Below are positions 55,247 to 62,951 of a stretch of 64,000 nt of DNA, piece by piece. Position numbers and translations under genes: made by a program. Numbering within the stretch: the first letter of the stretch is position 1; every line of letters begins with the position of its first letter. Under the pieces are notes generated by a model. The model was not told the origin of the DNA. It ran no database searches and saw only the letters and a list, made by a program, of their open reading frames with translations. Source of the stretch: Sphingomonas sp. S2-65 (GTDB lineage: Bacteria; Pseudomonadota; Alphaproteobacteria; Sphingomonadales; Sphingomonadaceae); the NCBI RefSeq assembly GCF_021513175.1, contig NZ_CP090953.1, forward strand, positions 1,755,001 to 1,819,000, read 5' to 3'.

Positions 55247-55726
55247 TCAGTTCAGCAGCCCAGGCGGGGGAGGCGGAGCCTCGTACTGGCCGCGCAGCTC
55301 GTCGGCAGCCTGCTGCATCGACGCCTTCTTCCCCAACTTTTCCGGCTTCGGTGCACGAGCGTTGCGTGACACCTGATCGGATAGGAGATCGATGCGCGCC
55401 TTATCGAGCCGGCGAGCGAGTTCCTTTTCCGCCGAAACGCTTCCGGCCTTCGCGCCCTCGTTGAGGCGGTTCAGCTGGACCATTTCGAACCGGATCGCCG
55501 CCGCCTCGCGCTGCGCGACCTCGGCAAAATAATGTTTGCGCAGCGTGGGGACCGAGACCCCGATTGCCGTTGCCGCCTCTTTGACGCTCAGCCCGCGCGC
55601 GAACGCTAGAAGCACCTTGTTTGAATTCTCGAGCGTCCGGACATGCTCCGGCCTTCCACGGCCTTCATGGCGCGGCAAGACGGGGTCGCCGAACAGATCG
55701 ACCTCCGGAAAATCACCGTCAGCCAA
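55247..55726 (-). CDS. Terminase small subunit-like protein
   Basis: The 159 residues have a helix-turn-helix (FARGLSVKEAATAIGVSVPT, then LRKHYFAEVAQREAAAIRFE) and a helical C-terminus (LARRLDKARIDLLSDQVSRN), ending in a Pro run. A DNA-binding protein directly upstream of TerL is the usual position of TerS, which recognises the packaging site. The call rests on this and on the helix-turn-helix. Confidence 0.82.
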   Translation of the reverse strand: MADGDFPEVDLFGDPVLPRHEGRGRPEHVRTLENSNKVLLAFARGLSVKEAATAIGVSVPTLRKHYFAEVAQREAAAIRFEMVQLNRLNEGAKAGSVSAEKELARRLDKARIDLLSDQVSRNARAPKPEKLGKKASMQQAADELRGQYEAPPPPPGLLN

Positions 55727-55786
55727 AAAAAATCTCCAGATGAGACGGATAGCGGTCTAGGCTCCGGCGCCCTTCCTCAGTTTACA

Positions 55787-55797
55787 CCCCCCCCCCC
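55787..55797. repeat. Run of 11 C (G11 on the minus strand)
   Basis: A run of 11 C's, three bases after the HNH stop on the minus strand. Such a long mononucleotide run is unusual and prone to slippage in replication and in sequencing. Confidence 0.9.
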
Positions 55798-55799
55798 GG

Positions 55800-56150
55800 T
55801 CACCAGCGGTCCCGCTTCTCTTCGCGTTGCTTCCAGCCATCGTGGCACGGCTTGCAGAGCGTCCAGAGGTTGAGGATGTCCCAGAACAGCGCCTCGACAC
55901 CACGATGCGGGCGCTTGTGGTCGGCCACCAGTTGCGACGTGTCCGCTTCGATCTTGCCGCAGCGCTGACAGGTGAACAGGTCGCGCAACAGCACGGCCAT
56001 TCGCAGCTTCTGCCACGCGGCAGTCTTGTACCACTTCCGCCATGGCTGTTCGTCCCGAACCTGATCGCGCTCCTGCCGCGTGAGTGGCGCGGGCGCATGC
56101 TTCGACCGAAGCGGCTTCAGCCTGGGCACCAGCCCTTTGAGCCTGCCCAA
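55800..56150 (-). CDS. HNH endonuclease
   Basis: The 116 residues have WYKTAAWQKLRMAVLLRDLF, a first zinc pair in CQRCGK, the core LVADHKRPHRGVEALFWDIL, and a second pair in CKPCHDGWKQ. This is the form of HNH proteins encoded beside TerS/TerL in HK97-like phages, where they take part in packaging and cos cleavage. The gene is 74 bases upstream of TerS on the minus strand. ATG 56150 is chosen over longer frames because it starts the known domain. Confidence 0.92.
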   Translation of the reverse strand: MGRLKGLVPRLKPLRSKHAPAPLTRQERDQVRDEQPWRKWYKTAAWQKLRMAVLLRDLFTCQRCGKIEADTSQLVADHKRPHRGVEALFWDILNLWTLCKPCHDGWKQREEKRDRW

Positions 56151-56163
56151 GTGGATGATCCTG

Positions 56164-56207
56164 AAAACGGCAACGGGCGCCGAGACCGAAGTCGCGACGC
56201 CCGTTGC
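56164..56207 (-). terminator. Probable terminator between early and late operons
   Basis: GCAACGGGCG (56170-56179) pairs with CGCCCGTTGC (56198-56207). On the minus strand this 10-bp stem is followed by CGTTTTC. It lies after the DUF6362 gene and before the HNH gene, so it would end the early transcript ahead of the packaging genes. The 18-base loop and short T run make it a moderate terminator. The rest of the 177-base gap (56151-56327) shows no gene. Confidence 0.6.
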
Positions 56208-56327
56208 AGGTGGTTCGGAGAGGGGGAGTTACTCGCTGCGCCGTGTCCGAAGGCCCGTCCCAGCGTGTCAACAAATAGGCCCAAAACACCCGATAGGCGA
56301 ACAGGGAAAAGTTGCAGCGTCGCACTT

Positions 56328-56906
56328 TTATGGGGTTGACGCGAAACCCCGTGGATTTCCGCCATTCAGCCGCGCAGCCACGCCCGACAGCGCCCGCGCG
56401 TACCGCATGCGCAGCCCGTCCGAGCCGCGCGCCAGTCCCATCGGCCGCAGCAGCCGGCGCCACGACACCTCCCGCTTACCCGCCGCAAGCTGCACCAGCG
56501 CCAGCCCCACCAGCTTGCGCTCGGCAGGCGCAACCGAGTCGAGCCAACCGAACGCTTCCTCCATCTCGCCCATGTCCCGCCGCGTCAGCGCCGCAGGCCG
56601 GATCGCCACGTCCGAGCTGGAGCCATCGCCGCCGCGCGCATCATAGTCGCCCGCTGCCTGCTCGCGCAGCACCTCGGGCCAGGTGGACCGCACCTGCTGC
56701 CATGCCCGCTCGCGGTCGGGATGGCGCCAGCAGGTGATCACCGCCTCCACAAGCCGCTCCTGCACCGCCTCGAATGTCCACGCCGCACCCGGAAGGGCCT
56801 GTCCTTCCACCGGAAACCGCTCGGAACCACTCTGCCCTTCCATGTCGTCCTGCCCTTCGCCTGCCGTAAGAGGCGGATTTCCGCCGTTTCTGTTGTTGCT
56901 GATCAT
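56328..56906 (-). CDS. DUF6362 family protein
   Basis: A 192-residue phage protein. WTFEAVQERLVEAVITCWRH, then DRERAWQQVRSTWPEVLREQ, LTRRDMGEMEEAFGWLDSVA and WRRLLRPMGLARGSDGLRMR are the DUF6362 marks. The family is common in phages of alphaproteobacteria and has no fixed function. The pattern of the last part (LLRPMGLARGSDGLRMRY) resembles a helix-turn-helix. Its place at the border of early and late genes would suit a regulator; this is inference. ATG 56843 (MEGQSGS) is a possible shorter start. Confidence 0.85.
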   Translation of the reverse strand: MISNNRNGGNPPLTAGEGQDDMEGQSGSERFPVEGQALPGAAWTFEAVQERLVEAVITCWRHPDRERAWQQVRSTWPEVLREQAAGDYDARGGDGSSSDVAIRPAALTRRDMGEMEEAFGWLDSVAPAERKLVGLALVQLAAGKREVSWRRLLRPMGLARGSDGLRMRYARALSGVAARLNGGNPRGFASTP

Positions 56907-56920
56907 GCTGAATATTCAGA

Positions 56921-57086
56921 TCGGAAGGGTTGGAAGGATAATTGAAGGTATTGATCGTGCGCGCATGCGCACACGCACAGGTGAGGCAGCGGTTAGCTTT
57001 GCCATTCCATCCCTTCCAAACCCGCACAAAACCGCCATTTTCACCCTTCCAACTCGCCTTCCGACCGGAACCCCGAACCCTTCCGA
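56921..57086. promoter_or_regulatory. Six CCTTCC(A/G)A motifs around an inverted repeat
   Basis: Four plus-strand copies lie at 57012-57019, 57045-57052, 57057-57064 and 57079-57086. Two inverted copies lie at 56921-56928 and 56930-56937. Between the groups is GTGCGC-GCAT-GCGCAC (56957-56972). The segment has no supported gene. It lies between the DUF6362 start and the primase-helicase stop, so it could be a replication origin with iterons, or the operator of the DUF6362 gene. Confidence 0.7.
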
Positions 57087-57093
57087 ATGCCGC

Positions 57094-59961
57094 CTAGAAT
57101 GGCACGTCCTCGTCATCCCATCGCCGCGGAGGGTCAGAGCCCCCGTCATAGCCATCGTCTGGCGCCGAGGGCCGCGAGCCGTCCGCGTCGCCCGTCGCCT
57201 CGGCGAAGTCTGCCACCGATTTGGTCAGGCGGATGTCGAGCCACTGCATGCCGTCCGACTGCTTCTTTTCGAACCCGCGGTCCTCCATGGCCCGGCTGAA
57301 GCCCACAGGCTGCCACTCGGCCGCACCCGTCGCCTTGCACCAGGCATTGAACACCGCCAGCAGCACCGACGACTTGGTCTTTTTGCCGTCCTCCTGCACC
57401 GTGCAGTCGCTCAGGAAGCGGCCCAGCTGGTCGCTCTGCTCGCGATACTTGGCCGTGGCCGCGACGACGCTCTCAGGCTCGATCAGCCCGTTTTCGCGCC
57501 AGTCGAGCAGCCCCTCCAGCATCCGGTTGAACAGCCCCGACGCTTCCTTGCGCAGCTTGGCCGGCAGATCGCGGTCGATGTCCTCTATCGCGATCTGCAC
57601 TTCCCACGGCACCAGCATCACGCGCCGCCAGATGCCGTCGTCATGGCCGGTGATCTTGGGCTTGTGGTTGCCCGACACCGTCACCTTGAAGCTCGGCAGG
57701 AAGGTGAAGAACCCCTTGTTCAGGTAACGCGCGGTGATCTCTTCGCCGCCGGTGATCAGCTTGATCAGCGCCTCGGCCAACTTCGCGCCCTTCTCCGGCT
57801 CCGACGTGCGCAGGAAGCGGATGCCGGGAAGGCGCGCCAGATCGGGCGTGGCGTCCCCGCCCTTCCGGCCCTTGCCCTGGTCGAGGAACGTCTCGATGCC
57901 GACCGACCCGCCATAATCGCCCGCGACATACGCCCAAGCGTCGACCAGCGTGGACTTACCGTTGCGGCCCTTGCCATGGAAGAACGCCAGCTTCTGCTCG
58001 CCGATGTCGCCGGTCAGGCTCAGCCCGCCCCACTGGTGCAGGAATCGCCGCATCTTGGCGTCCGGCTGCACCGTGTCGAGGAAGCCGTCATAGTCGGCGC
58101 ACGCGGCCGCGGGATCGAACACGACGTTCGCGATCTTGCTGATCAGATCCTCCGGCCGGTGCGGGTGCAGCACCGTGCCCCATCGCTTTCCGGTGGTGAT
58201 CGGCTTCAGCACGCCCTCGACCGACACCCACCGCTTGCCCTCCTGCGTCAGCCGCAGCGTGCCGTTCAGCACGTTGATCGCCATGCGGTCGCGGTCCATT
58301 GCGTCGGCCAGGATCGCCAGTTCCCCGAACGCCTTGGCCAGGTTGGCGATGCAGCCCATGCGCCCCGCACTTTCGCTTGCCTTGGCATGCTGGGCTAGCA
58401 ACTCGCTGTAGAGGACGGCCACTTTGTTATCGCCGCTCCCCTTCCATGCCGCGACGAAGTCCAAGCCGCCTTCCTCGCCGCCCAGGTCCGGCCGCAGCCC
58501 ACTGTCGCGCACGACTTCCGCTTCGTTCCGGATCGCCCGCACCGTGGCATAGACGGCCAGGCTCACCGGCCCCGGCACCTTGTCCTTTTCCTCGCTCAGC
58601 AGCTCCCAGCGCCGATTGTCCCAGATGAACCACCCGAGTTCGTTGCAGAAGCGGAAGCGCCACCCGTGCCGCGCCCTGAACCGTTCGGCATTGCCCAGAT
58701 CGGTCAGCGGGAAGAACGCGCAGACGGGATCGCGCTCGGCATCGGCGTCGGCAGTGATGCGCCCCCCGACCCCCTCAGCATTGCCGAGGCTCACGCTTCC
58801 AGATTGGAAGGACGCGGATATATCGACTTCCTCCCCCTCGTGGGGGTCCGGGGGCCGGAAGTCGTCGGCGTCGTCGGAATAGGCCTCCAGCGGCGCGGAC
58901 GGCGGTGGAGAAGATGCGGCCCGGCCGCTGTCGCGGCCGCGTGCCCTTGTGTGAGCGCCGATGGCGCTCAGGTCCCTAGGCTTGGCGATGCCGTTGTTCA
59001 GCCCGTTCTCCACCGCGCCCGCGTGCGCGGGATAGGCAGCGGGATCGAAGCCCCGGATCGTGTCGAGCAGCGCGGCACGCACCATCGATTCGGACAGCGC
59101 CCCGGCGCCCACGAACTGGCCCAGGTTGAACGCAGCCCAATAGGCGCCCTGATTGCGTCCGCCATGTCGCCCGCCGCCCTTGGGCGTGCCGGCCAGCTCG
59201 TCCAGTTCCTCGGCCATTGCCTTCAGCGCATAGGCGCGGTGCGCCTGGTCGACATCAGCCACGAAGCGCGGTTCGTGGATCGCCCGCGGCGCCTGCTCGG
59301 CCACAGCGCGGGCTGGCGGGGAACGCAGGATCTCGACCAGCTGCTCGGGCATGTCGATCACCGGCGCGTCATCATCGCCCCGCAGCCAGCGATACGGCAC
59401 GGGCGGATTGCTCCCGTCGCCCTCGAACATGCTGGGCGGCAGGATCACATATCCACCCAGCCCCCGCACATCGATATGCTTGGGCAGGTTGCCACGGTTC
59501 CCGATCGGCTCGCCCTCGGGCATCCGGTAATAGAGGTGGACGCCCCCGGAAGGCGTCCGTACCGCCAGCCCCACCGGCAGCGCGCAACCCATCTGCGCCT
59601 CAAGCTCGGCCTTCAATTCCTCGAGCGTGTATTCGCGAACGTCGATCACCTCGCCGGTGTCTTCGTCGCACAGTTCCTCGATGCGCGGATCGAAGTCGAT
59701 CACGATCATGCCGGCGCGGCCAACAGACACGCCGATCATCGCGCGCGGCCATTTCCGCCACCACGCGCGGATCGTCGCTTCATCGGTGGTCGCCTTGGAC
59801 ACGCCACCCGTGCCGCGGATCGCGGCCCCCGTGTCTGGATCCTTGTCCATCGCGACCAGCGGCCGCTTGTTGTTCGGACTGCACGGAAACACGGGCCAAC
59901 CCCGCGCCGCGTAATGGAGCGCCGCATCCAGCAGCGACGCGAAAGCAACGGGCGAAGCCAC
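57094..59961 (-). CDS. Prim-Pol / SF3-type helicase (phage replication protein)
   Basis: The 955-residue protein joins two enzymes. The N-terminal part is a primase-polymerase: AALHYAARGWPVFPCSPNNK, the acidic pair in GMIVIDFDPR, and GVHLYYRMPEGEPIGNRGNL. The C-terminal part is a DUF5906/D5-like helicase, with Walker A in FFHGKGRNGKSTLVDAW near residues 655-672. ITARYLNKGFFTFLPSFKVT and IWRRVMLVPWEVQI follow, as in superfamily 3 phage helicases. It ends in DDEDVPF, which resembles the acidic tip of SSB. It likely primes and unwinds phage DNA. Confidence 0.93.
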   Translation of the reverse strand: MASPVAFASLLDAALHYAARGWPVFPCSPNNKRPLVAMDKDPDTGAAIRGTGGVSKATTDEATIRAWWRKWPRAMIGVSVGRAGMIVIDFDPRIEELCDEDTGEVIDVREYTLEELKAELEAQMGCALPVGLAVRTPSGGVHLYYRMPEGEPIGNRGNLPKHIDVRGLGGYVILPPSMFEGDGSNPPVPYRWLRGDDDAPVIDMPEQLVEILRSPPARAVAEQAPRAIHEPRFVADVDQAHRAYALKAMAEELDELAGTPKGGGRHGGRNQGAYWAAFNLGQFVGAGALSESMVRAALLDTIRGFDPAAYPAHAGAVENGLNNGIAKPRDLSAIGAHTRARGRDSGRAASSPPPSAPLEAYSDDADDFRPPDPHEGEEVDISASFQSGSVSLGNAEGVGGRITADADAERDPVCAFFPLTDLGNAERFRARHGWRFRFCNELGWFIWDNRRWELLSEEKDKVPGPVSLAVYATVRAIRNEAEVVRDSGLRPDLGGEEGGLDFVAAWKGSGDNKVAVLYSELLAQHAKASESAGRMGCIANLAKAFGELAILADAMDRDRMAINVLNGTLRLTQEGKRWVSVEGVLKPITTGKRWGTVLHPHRPEDLISKIANVVFDPAAACADYDGFLDTVQPDAKMRRFLHQWGGLSLTGDIGEQKLAFFHGKGRNGKSTLVDAWAYVAGDYGGSVGIETFLDQGKGRKGGDATPDLARLPGIRFLRTSEPEKGAKLAEALIKLITGGEEITARYLNKGFFTFLPSFKVTVSGNHKPKITGHDDGIWRRVMLVPWEVQIAIEDIDRDLPAKLRKEASGLFNRMLEGLLDWRENGLIEPESVVAATAKYREQSDQLGRFLSDCTVQEDGKKTKSSVLLAVFNAWCKATGAAEWQPVGFSRAMEDRGFEKKQSDGMQWLDIRLTKSVADFAEATGDADGSRPSAPDDGYDGGSDPPRRWDDEDVPF

Positions 59962-60053
59962 GTCAGGAACCCCCTCAATTCAGTTGTCGGCAGACGATCA
60001 GCACCTGGTCTGCCAGCAGGTTAGGGCGCGGCGTGTGCCCGCCGCTGCTGAAC

Positions 60054-60548
60054 CTAGAACGGCACGTCATCGTCCAGATCGTCGGGGAAGCCGCCGCCAT
60101 AGCCGCCGCCCGCCGACCCGCCGGCACCACTGCCACGATCATCGCCGCCCCGATCGCCGGCAACGCCACCACCGCGATCGTTGTTCGAGCCGTCGAGCAT
60201 CGTCAGCACCGAGTTGAAGCCCTGGAGCGTGACCTCGGTCGAGTAGCGGTCGTTACCTGCGGGTCCTGCCATTTCCGGGTCCTGCCATTTCCGGGTCGTC
60301 AGCTTGCCCTCGATATAGACCTTGCTGCCCTTGCGCAGGAACCGCTCGGCCACGTTGGCCAGACCTTCGTTGAAGATCTTGACTGTGTGCCACTCGGTCT
60401 TTTCCTTGCGCTCGCCCGTCGTGCGGTCCTTCCACGTCTCGGACGTGGCGATGCGCAGCTCGACCACCTTGCCGCCATTCTGGAACGACCGGCTCTCGGG
60501 ATCGCGCCCGAGATTGCCGACCAGGATGACCTTGTTGACGCCACTCAT
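60054..60548 (-). CDS. ssb: Single-stranded DNA-binding protein
   Basis: The 164 residues start [20 protein letters not shown], the usual SSB opening. The OB fold includes [40 protein letters not shown] and [19 protein letters not shown] Gly-rich linker and the acidic tip DDLDDDVPF follow, which binds partner proteins. The insert EMAGPAG after KWQDP comes from a 16-bp tandem duplication. ATG 60548 overlaps the preceding stop by 4 bases. Confidence 0.96.
   Translation of the reverse strand: MSGVNKVILVGNLGRDPESRSFQNGGKVVELRIATSETWKDRTTGERKEKTEWHTVKIFNEGLANVAERFLRKGSKVYIEGKLTTRKWQDPEMAGPAGNDRYSTEVTLQGFNSVLTMLDGSNNDRGGGVAGDRGGDDRGSGAGGSAGGGYGGGFPDDLDDDVPF
60261..60292. repeat. 16-bp tandem duplication inside ssb
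   Basis: GGGTCCTGCCATTTCC occurs twice in direct tandem (60261-60276 and 60277-60292). Because 16 is not a multiple of three, the two copies are read in different frames (as KWQDPE and MAGPAG). Confidence 0.9.
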
Positions 60549-61399
60549 ACTCCGCACATCCCTTCGCATTCGAGTTGGAAGCCGAGCTGATCGCTGTCCG
60601 CTTCGTCGATCGGCGCTTCGGAAAGCGGCATCAGCGATGGGTGCATGTATTCTTCGCCGCGCATCTTCCCGTTGCTGCCCAGTCGCAGCTGACGATCCAT
60701 TTCGCAGGCGTCCGCCCAATCCTCGGGCTCATTGTCCCGCATGTCGCGCCACATCGCATTGCTGTGGAAAGGGCAGCCGATGCAGCTGGATTTCGGCGCC
60801 GACCACTGCCGCTCGGCCAACCAGCGTTCGCAATCGCGCCGGCTCATGCCCGCCTCGATTAGCGGCCACCGGTTACGCAGGAACAGCTGCCGCGCCGGCT
60901 TCATCCTTTCGATTTCATCGGTCGAAATGCCGACCCAGACTTCGACGGAACCAGGCACAATCCGCTCACGCCCCGGCGCACCCACCAGCTCGCGAATCTT
61001 CTTCGTAATTGGCGCGAGCTTGTATTCCTTCGTGCATTGCCGCCGACCCATGCCCGCCGTGCCGTCCGGGTTGCGGATGAACCAGGGCACGGCTGCAAAC
61101 CTGCCGCCGGTCGTGTTCCGCCGGTCGAAAATGCTTTGACGGATGCTGCCGGCGGTCACGTCGAATACGGGGAACCGCAGCTGCGTGCGAAGCCATGCGA
61201 GGTGCTTTCGAACCTTGCGCGGCTCCCACTGCGTATCGGCGAAGATCGCGCAGTCGGGTAACGGACCCACGTCACCGCCCGACGACGCCAGCGCCAGCAC
61301 CGTGCTTTGCACGCCCGCGCCTAGCGAAAGCACCCGCAGCTTTGGCTCCGCCAGCGGCGCCGACAGGGTTGGCCATAGGTTCGGCCAGAGATAGCTCAC
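60545..61399 (-). CDS. PP-loop ATPase, PAPS-reductase-like
   Basis: The 284 residues have a PP-loop-type ATP site in [20 protein letters not shown] (residues 21-40), like the SGGxDS loop of PAPS reductases and related ATP-pyrophosphatases. [40 protein letters not shown] and [20 protein letters not shown] follow. The cysteine pairs could bind zinc or an Fe-S cluster. Phages often carry such genes, and some relatives modify nucleic acids (for example sulfur transfer in DndC). Here the substrate is unknown. It is coupled to ssb and to the next gene by 4-base overlaps. Confidence 0.8.
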   Translation of the reverse strand: MSYLWPNLWPTLSAPLAEPKLRVLSLGAGVQSTVLALASSGGDVGPLPDCAIFADTQWEPRKVRKHLAWLRTQLRFPVFDVTAGSIRQSIFDRRNTTGGRFAAVPWFIRNPDGTAGMGRRQCTKEYKLAPITKKIRELVGAPGRERIVPGSVEVWVGISTDEIERMKPARQLFLRNRWPLIEAGMSRRDCERWLAERQWSAPKSSCIGCPFHSNAMWRDMRDNEPEDWADACEMDRQLRLGSNGKMRGEEYMHPSLMPLSEAPIDEADSDQLGFQLECEGMCGV

Positions 61400-61986
61400 G
61401 CCATTGCGCTCCGGATCGCCGCCAGCTTCGCCTCGGCGACATCCGCACGCGCAACCGCCGCATCGACCTCGCTCCGGTCGACCTGCCGCGCCTCGGCATC
61501 GGCCACGCGCCGGATCAGATCGCCGACCACTGCATCCAGGCTCCCGCCATGCGCGGTCAGCAGTTCGATCAGCGGGGACTGCTGCGCGGGCGCCTCCACC
61601 CGCATGCCGGTCATGACCAGCTCCAGCGCCGCCTGCCCCAGGCTGATGTCGTCGGTTTCCGACCGCGCTTCGATAGCCTTCAGCACGTCGCCGCCGACCT
61701 TGAAGCTCACTTGCCGGCGCTCGAACACGCCGCCGCTATCGCTGCCTGCCACATCATCCTCCACTGTCTCGGGTTCGGGCAACGGCACCGGCTGCCGCGC
61801 CGCATAATTCGGGCGGCGGCCGTCGCGGCAGTAGCCGCACAGCCCGTCCACCAGACGCGGCATGTCCTCGCCGCAATTGTCGCACTCGCCGGCCACGCCG
61901 GCCGGGATCGCCGGCGTCACGCGCTGGAGGCTTCGCGCCAGGTGCTGCTGCTCGATGTCGTTCGCGATGTCGGCAATGTCCGCCAT
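61396..61986 (-). CDS. Protein with DksA/TraR-like zinc finger
   Basis: The 196 residues have near the N-terminus CDNCGEDMPRLVDGLCGYC, a C4 zinc finger like that of DksA/TraR, which act on RNA polymerase. A central segment (FERRQVSFKVGGDVLKAIEA) might be a ribbon-helix-helix-like unit. The end is helical (RVADAEARQVDRSEVDAAVA). Effects on host transcription are possible, but the typical coiled-coil of DksA before the finger is missing. The start is ATG 61986. Confidence 0.65.
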   Translation of the reverse strand: MADIADIANDIEQQHLARSLQRVTPAIPAGVAGECDNCGEDMPRLVDGLCGYCRDGRRPNYAARQPVPLPEPETVEDDVAGSDSGGVFERRQVSFKVGGDVLKAIEARSETDDISLGQAALELVMTGMRVEAPAQQSPLIELLTAHGGSLDAVVGDLIRRVADAEARQVDRSEVDAAVARADVAEAKLAAIRSAMA

Positions 61987-61988
61987 CG

Positions 61989-62489
61989 TCAGACCCCCAT
62001 GACCCGGCGGTACATGTCGATCAGCGCGTCGCCTTCGTCGCGCTGATGCTTCTCAGCCCTCAAAAGCTTGCGCAGCGCGCGCATTGTCGGAACGTCGAAG
62101 CCGGTCGACTTGGCCTCACCATAGACGTCCTTGATGTCGTCGCTGATGCCCTTCTTCTCTTCCTCCAGCCGGTCGATCCGCTCCATGTAGAGCCGCAGCG
62201 CCTGCTCCGAGATGTTGTCGCCAAGCCCGCGCTCGGCATCCTCGCCTTCGCCGTCAGCGGTAGGCGGGGCTTCGCGGACATAGACGACGTGCCCGCCGGC
62301 GTGCCGCCGAGCCACCCAGCCCGCCGCCACGATGGCCTTGGCGATCGCCTTGTGCGACGGCCCGGCCGAGCGGATATGGTCCGGCAGCTCCCGCTCGGCC
62401 TGCGCCAGCTCGATCTCGTCACGCCCGACCAGCAGCGCGCCCACGGCAGCCGTAACCATCATGTCGAGCGTTTTGCGGGCACCACTCAT
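61989..62489 (-). CDS. GapR-domain (DUF2312) protein with extra N-terminal domain
   Basis: Residues 92-166 of this 166-residue protein match GapR/DUF2312: ISEQALRLYMERIDRLEEEK, KKGISDDIKDVYGEAKSTGF and DVPTMRALRKLLRAEKHQRD, ending LIDMYRRVMGV. GapR is a nucleoid protein of alphaproteobacteria that binds overtwisted, AT-rich DNA and aids topoisomerases during replication. Normal GapR is about 90 residues; here 90 additional residues precede it, with a winged-helix-like HKAIAKAIVAAGWVARRHAG. ATG 62489 follows GGAGG by five bases. It lies among replication genes, so a role on phage DNA or against host GapR is plausible. Confidence 0.85.
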   Translation of the reverse strand: MSGARKTLDMMVTAAVGALLVGRDEIELAQAERELPDHIRSAGPSHKAIAKAIVAAGWVARRHAGGHVVYVREAPPTADGEGEDAERGLGDNISEQALRLYMERIDRLEEEKKGISDDIKDVYGEAKSTGFDVPTMRALRKLLRAEKHQRDEGDALIDMYRRVMGV

Positions 62490-62698
62490 GCGGACCTCCA
62501 ACGCAGTTTCCAGCCGCGCCCGAACATCTTGCGACGCCGCTCCACGAGCCTCAGCTGGACCGCGAAGAAGAGCCGAAGCTGTGGACGATCCAGACCGGCA
62601 AGTACCTTCTCTTCAGAGGTCCAGAACAGCGGACACGTCCGCACGACCACCGAAGCGGCGAGCATTTCCTCCTCCAACAGGTTTCGCGCTAGCGTCAC
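62486..62698 (-). CDS. Small hypothetical phage protein
   Basis: A 70-residue basic protein (LARNLLEEEMLAASVVVRTC, LRLFFAVQLRLVERRRKMFG). The GTG at 62698 overlaps the previous stop (GTGA), and its own stop overlaps the GapR-domain start (ATGA). This chain of overlaps is the main support. The family is not recognised. Confidence 0.55.
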   Translation of the reverse strand: MTLARNLLEEEMLAASVVVRTCPLFWTSEEKVLAGLDRPQLRLFFAVQLRLVERRRKMFGRGWKLRWRSA

Positions 62699-62940
62699 TG
62701 CTTTGCCGCGCGCGCTTGGTCGATCCACTCGCGGATCAGCGGCTCGTCCCGGAAAACCCGGTCTAGCTGCATCTCGGCCTCGGCGATGTCGCCCGAGCGG
62801 ATCGCCCGCGCCAGTTCCATCACCTGTGTCTTGTCCAGAACCCGCGCCGGCTCCTCAAGGAAGCGGTGTTCCATGCGGCCTTCAGTGGTGGCGCCGCAGC
62901 TGCCGCAGCTCACGGGCGCGTCGAAACGGTTGGTCTGCAT
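62695..62940 (-). CDS. Small phage protein with CxxC
   Basis: The 81 residues start MQTNRFDAPVSCGSCGATTE, with one CxxC, and continue with a helical part (LDKTQVMELARAIRSGDIAE, MQLDRVFRDEPLIREWIDQA). GAGGAGAGAG lies before ATG 62940. The family is not recognised; a metal-binding knuckle is possible. Confidence 0.65.
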   Translation of the reverse strand: MQTNRFDAPVSCGSCGATTEGRMEHRFLEEPARVLDKTQVMELARAIRSGDIAEAEMQLDRVFRDEPLIREWIDQARAAKQ

Positions 62941-62951
62941 CGGCTCTCTCC

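Noticed and set aside
56117..56365. An 82-residue minus-strand frame between the DUF6362 and HNH genes
   Set aside because: It overlaps both the DUF6362 end and the probable terminator, has no ribosome-binding site and no recognisable features.
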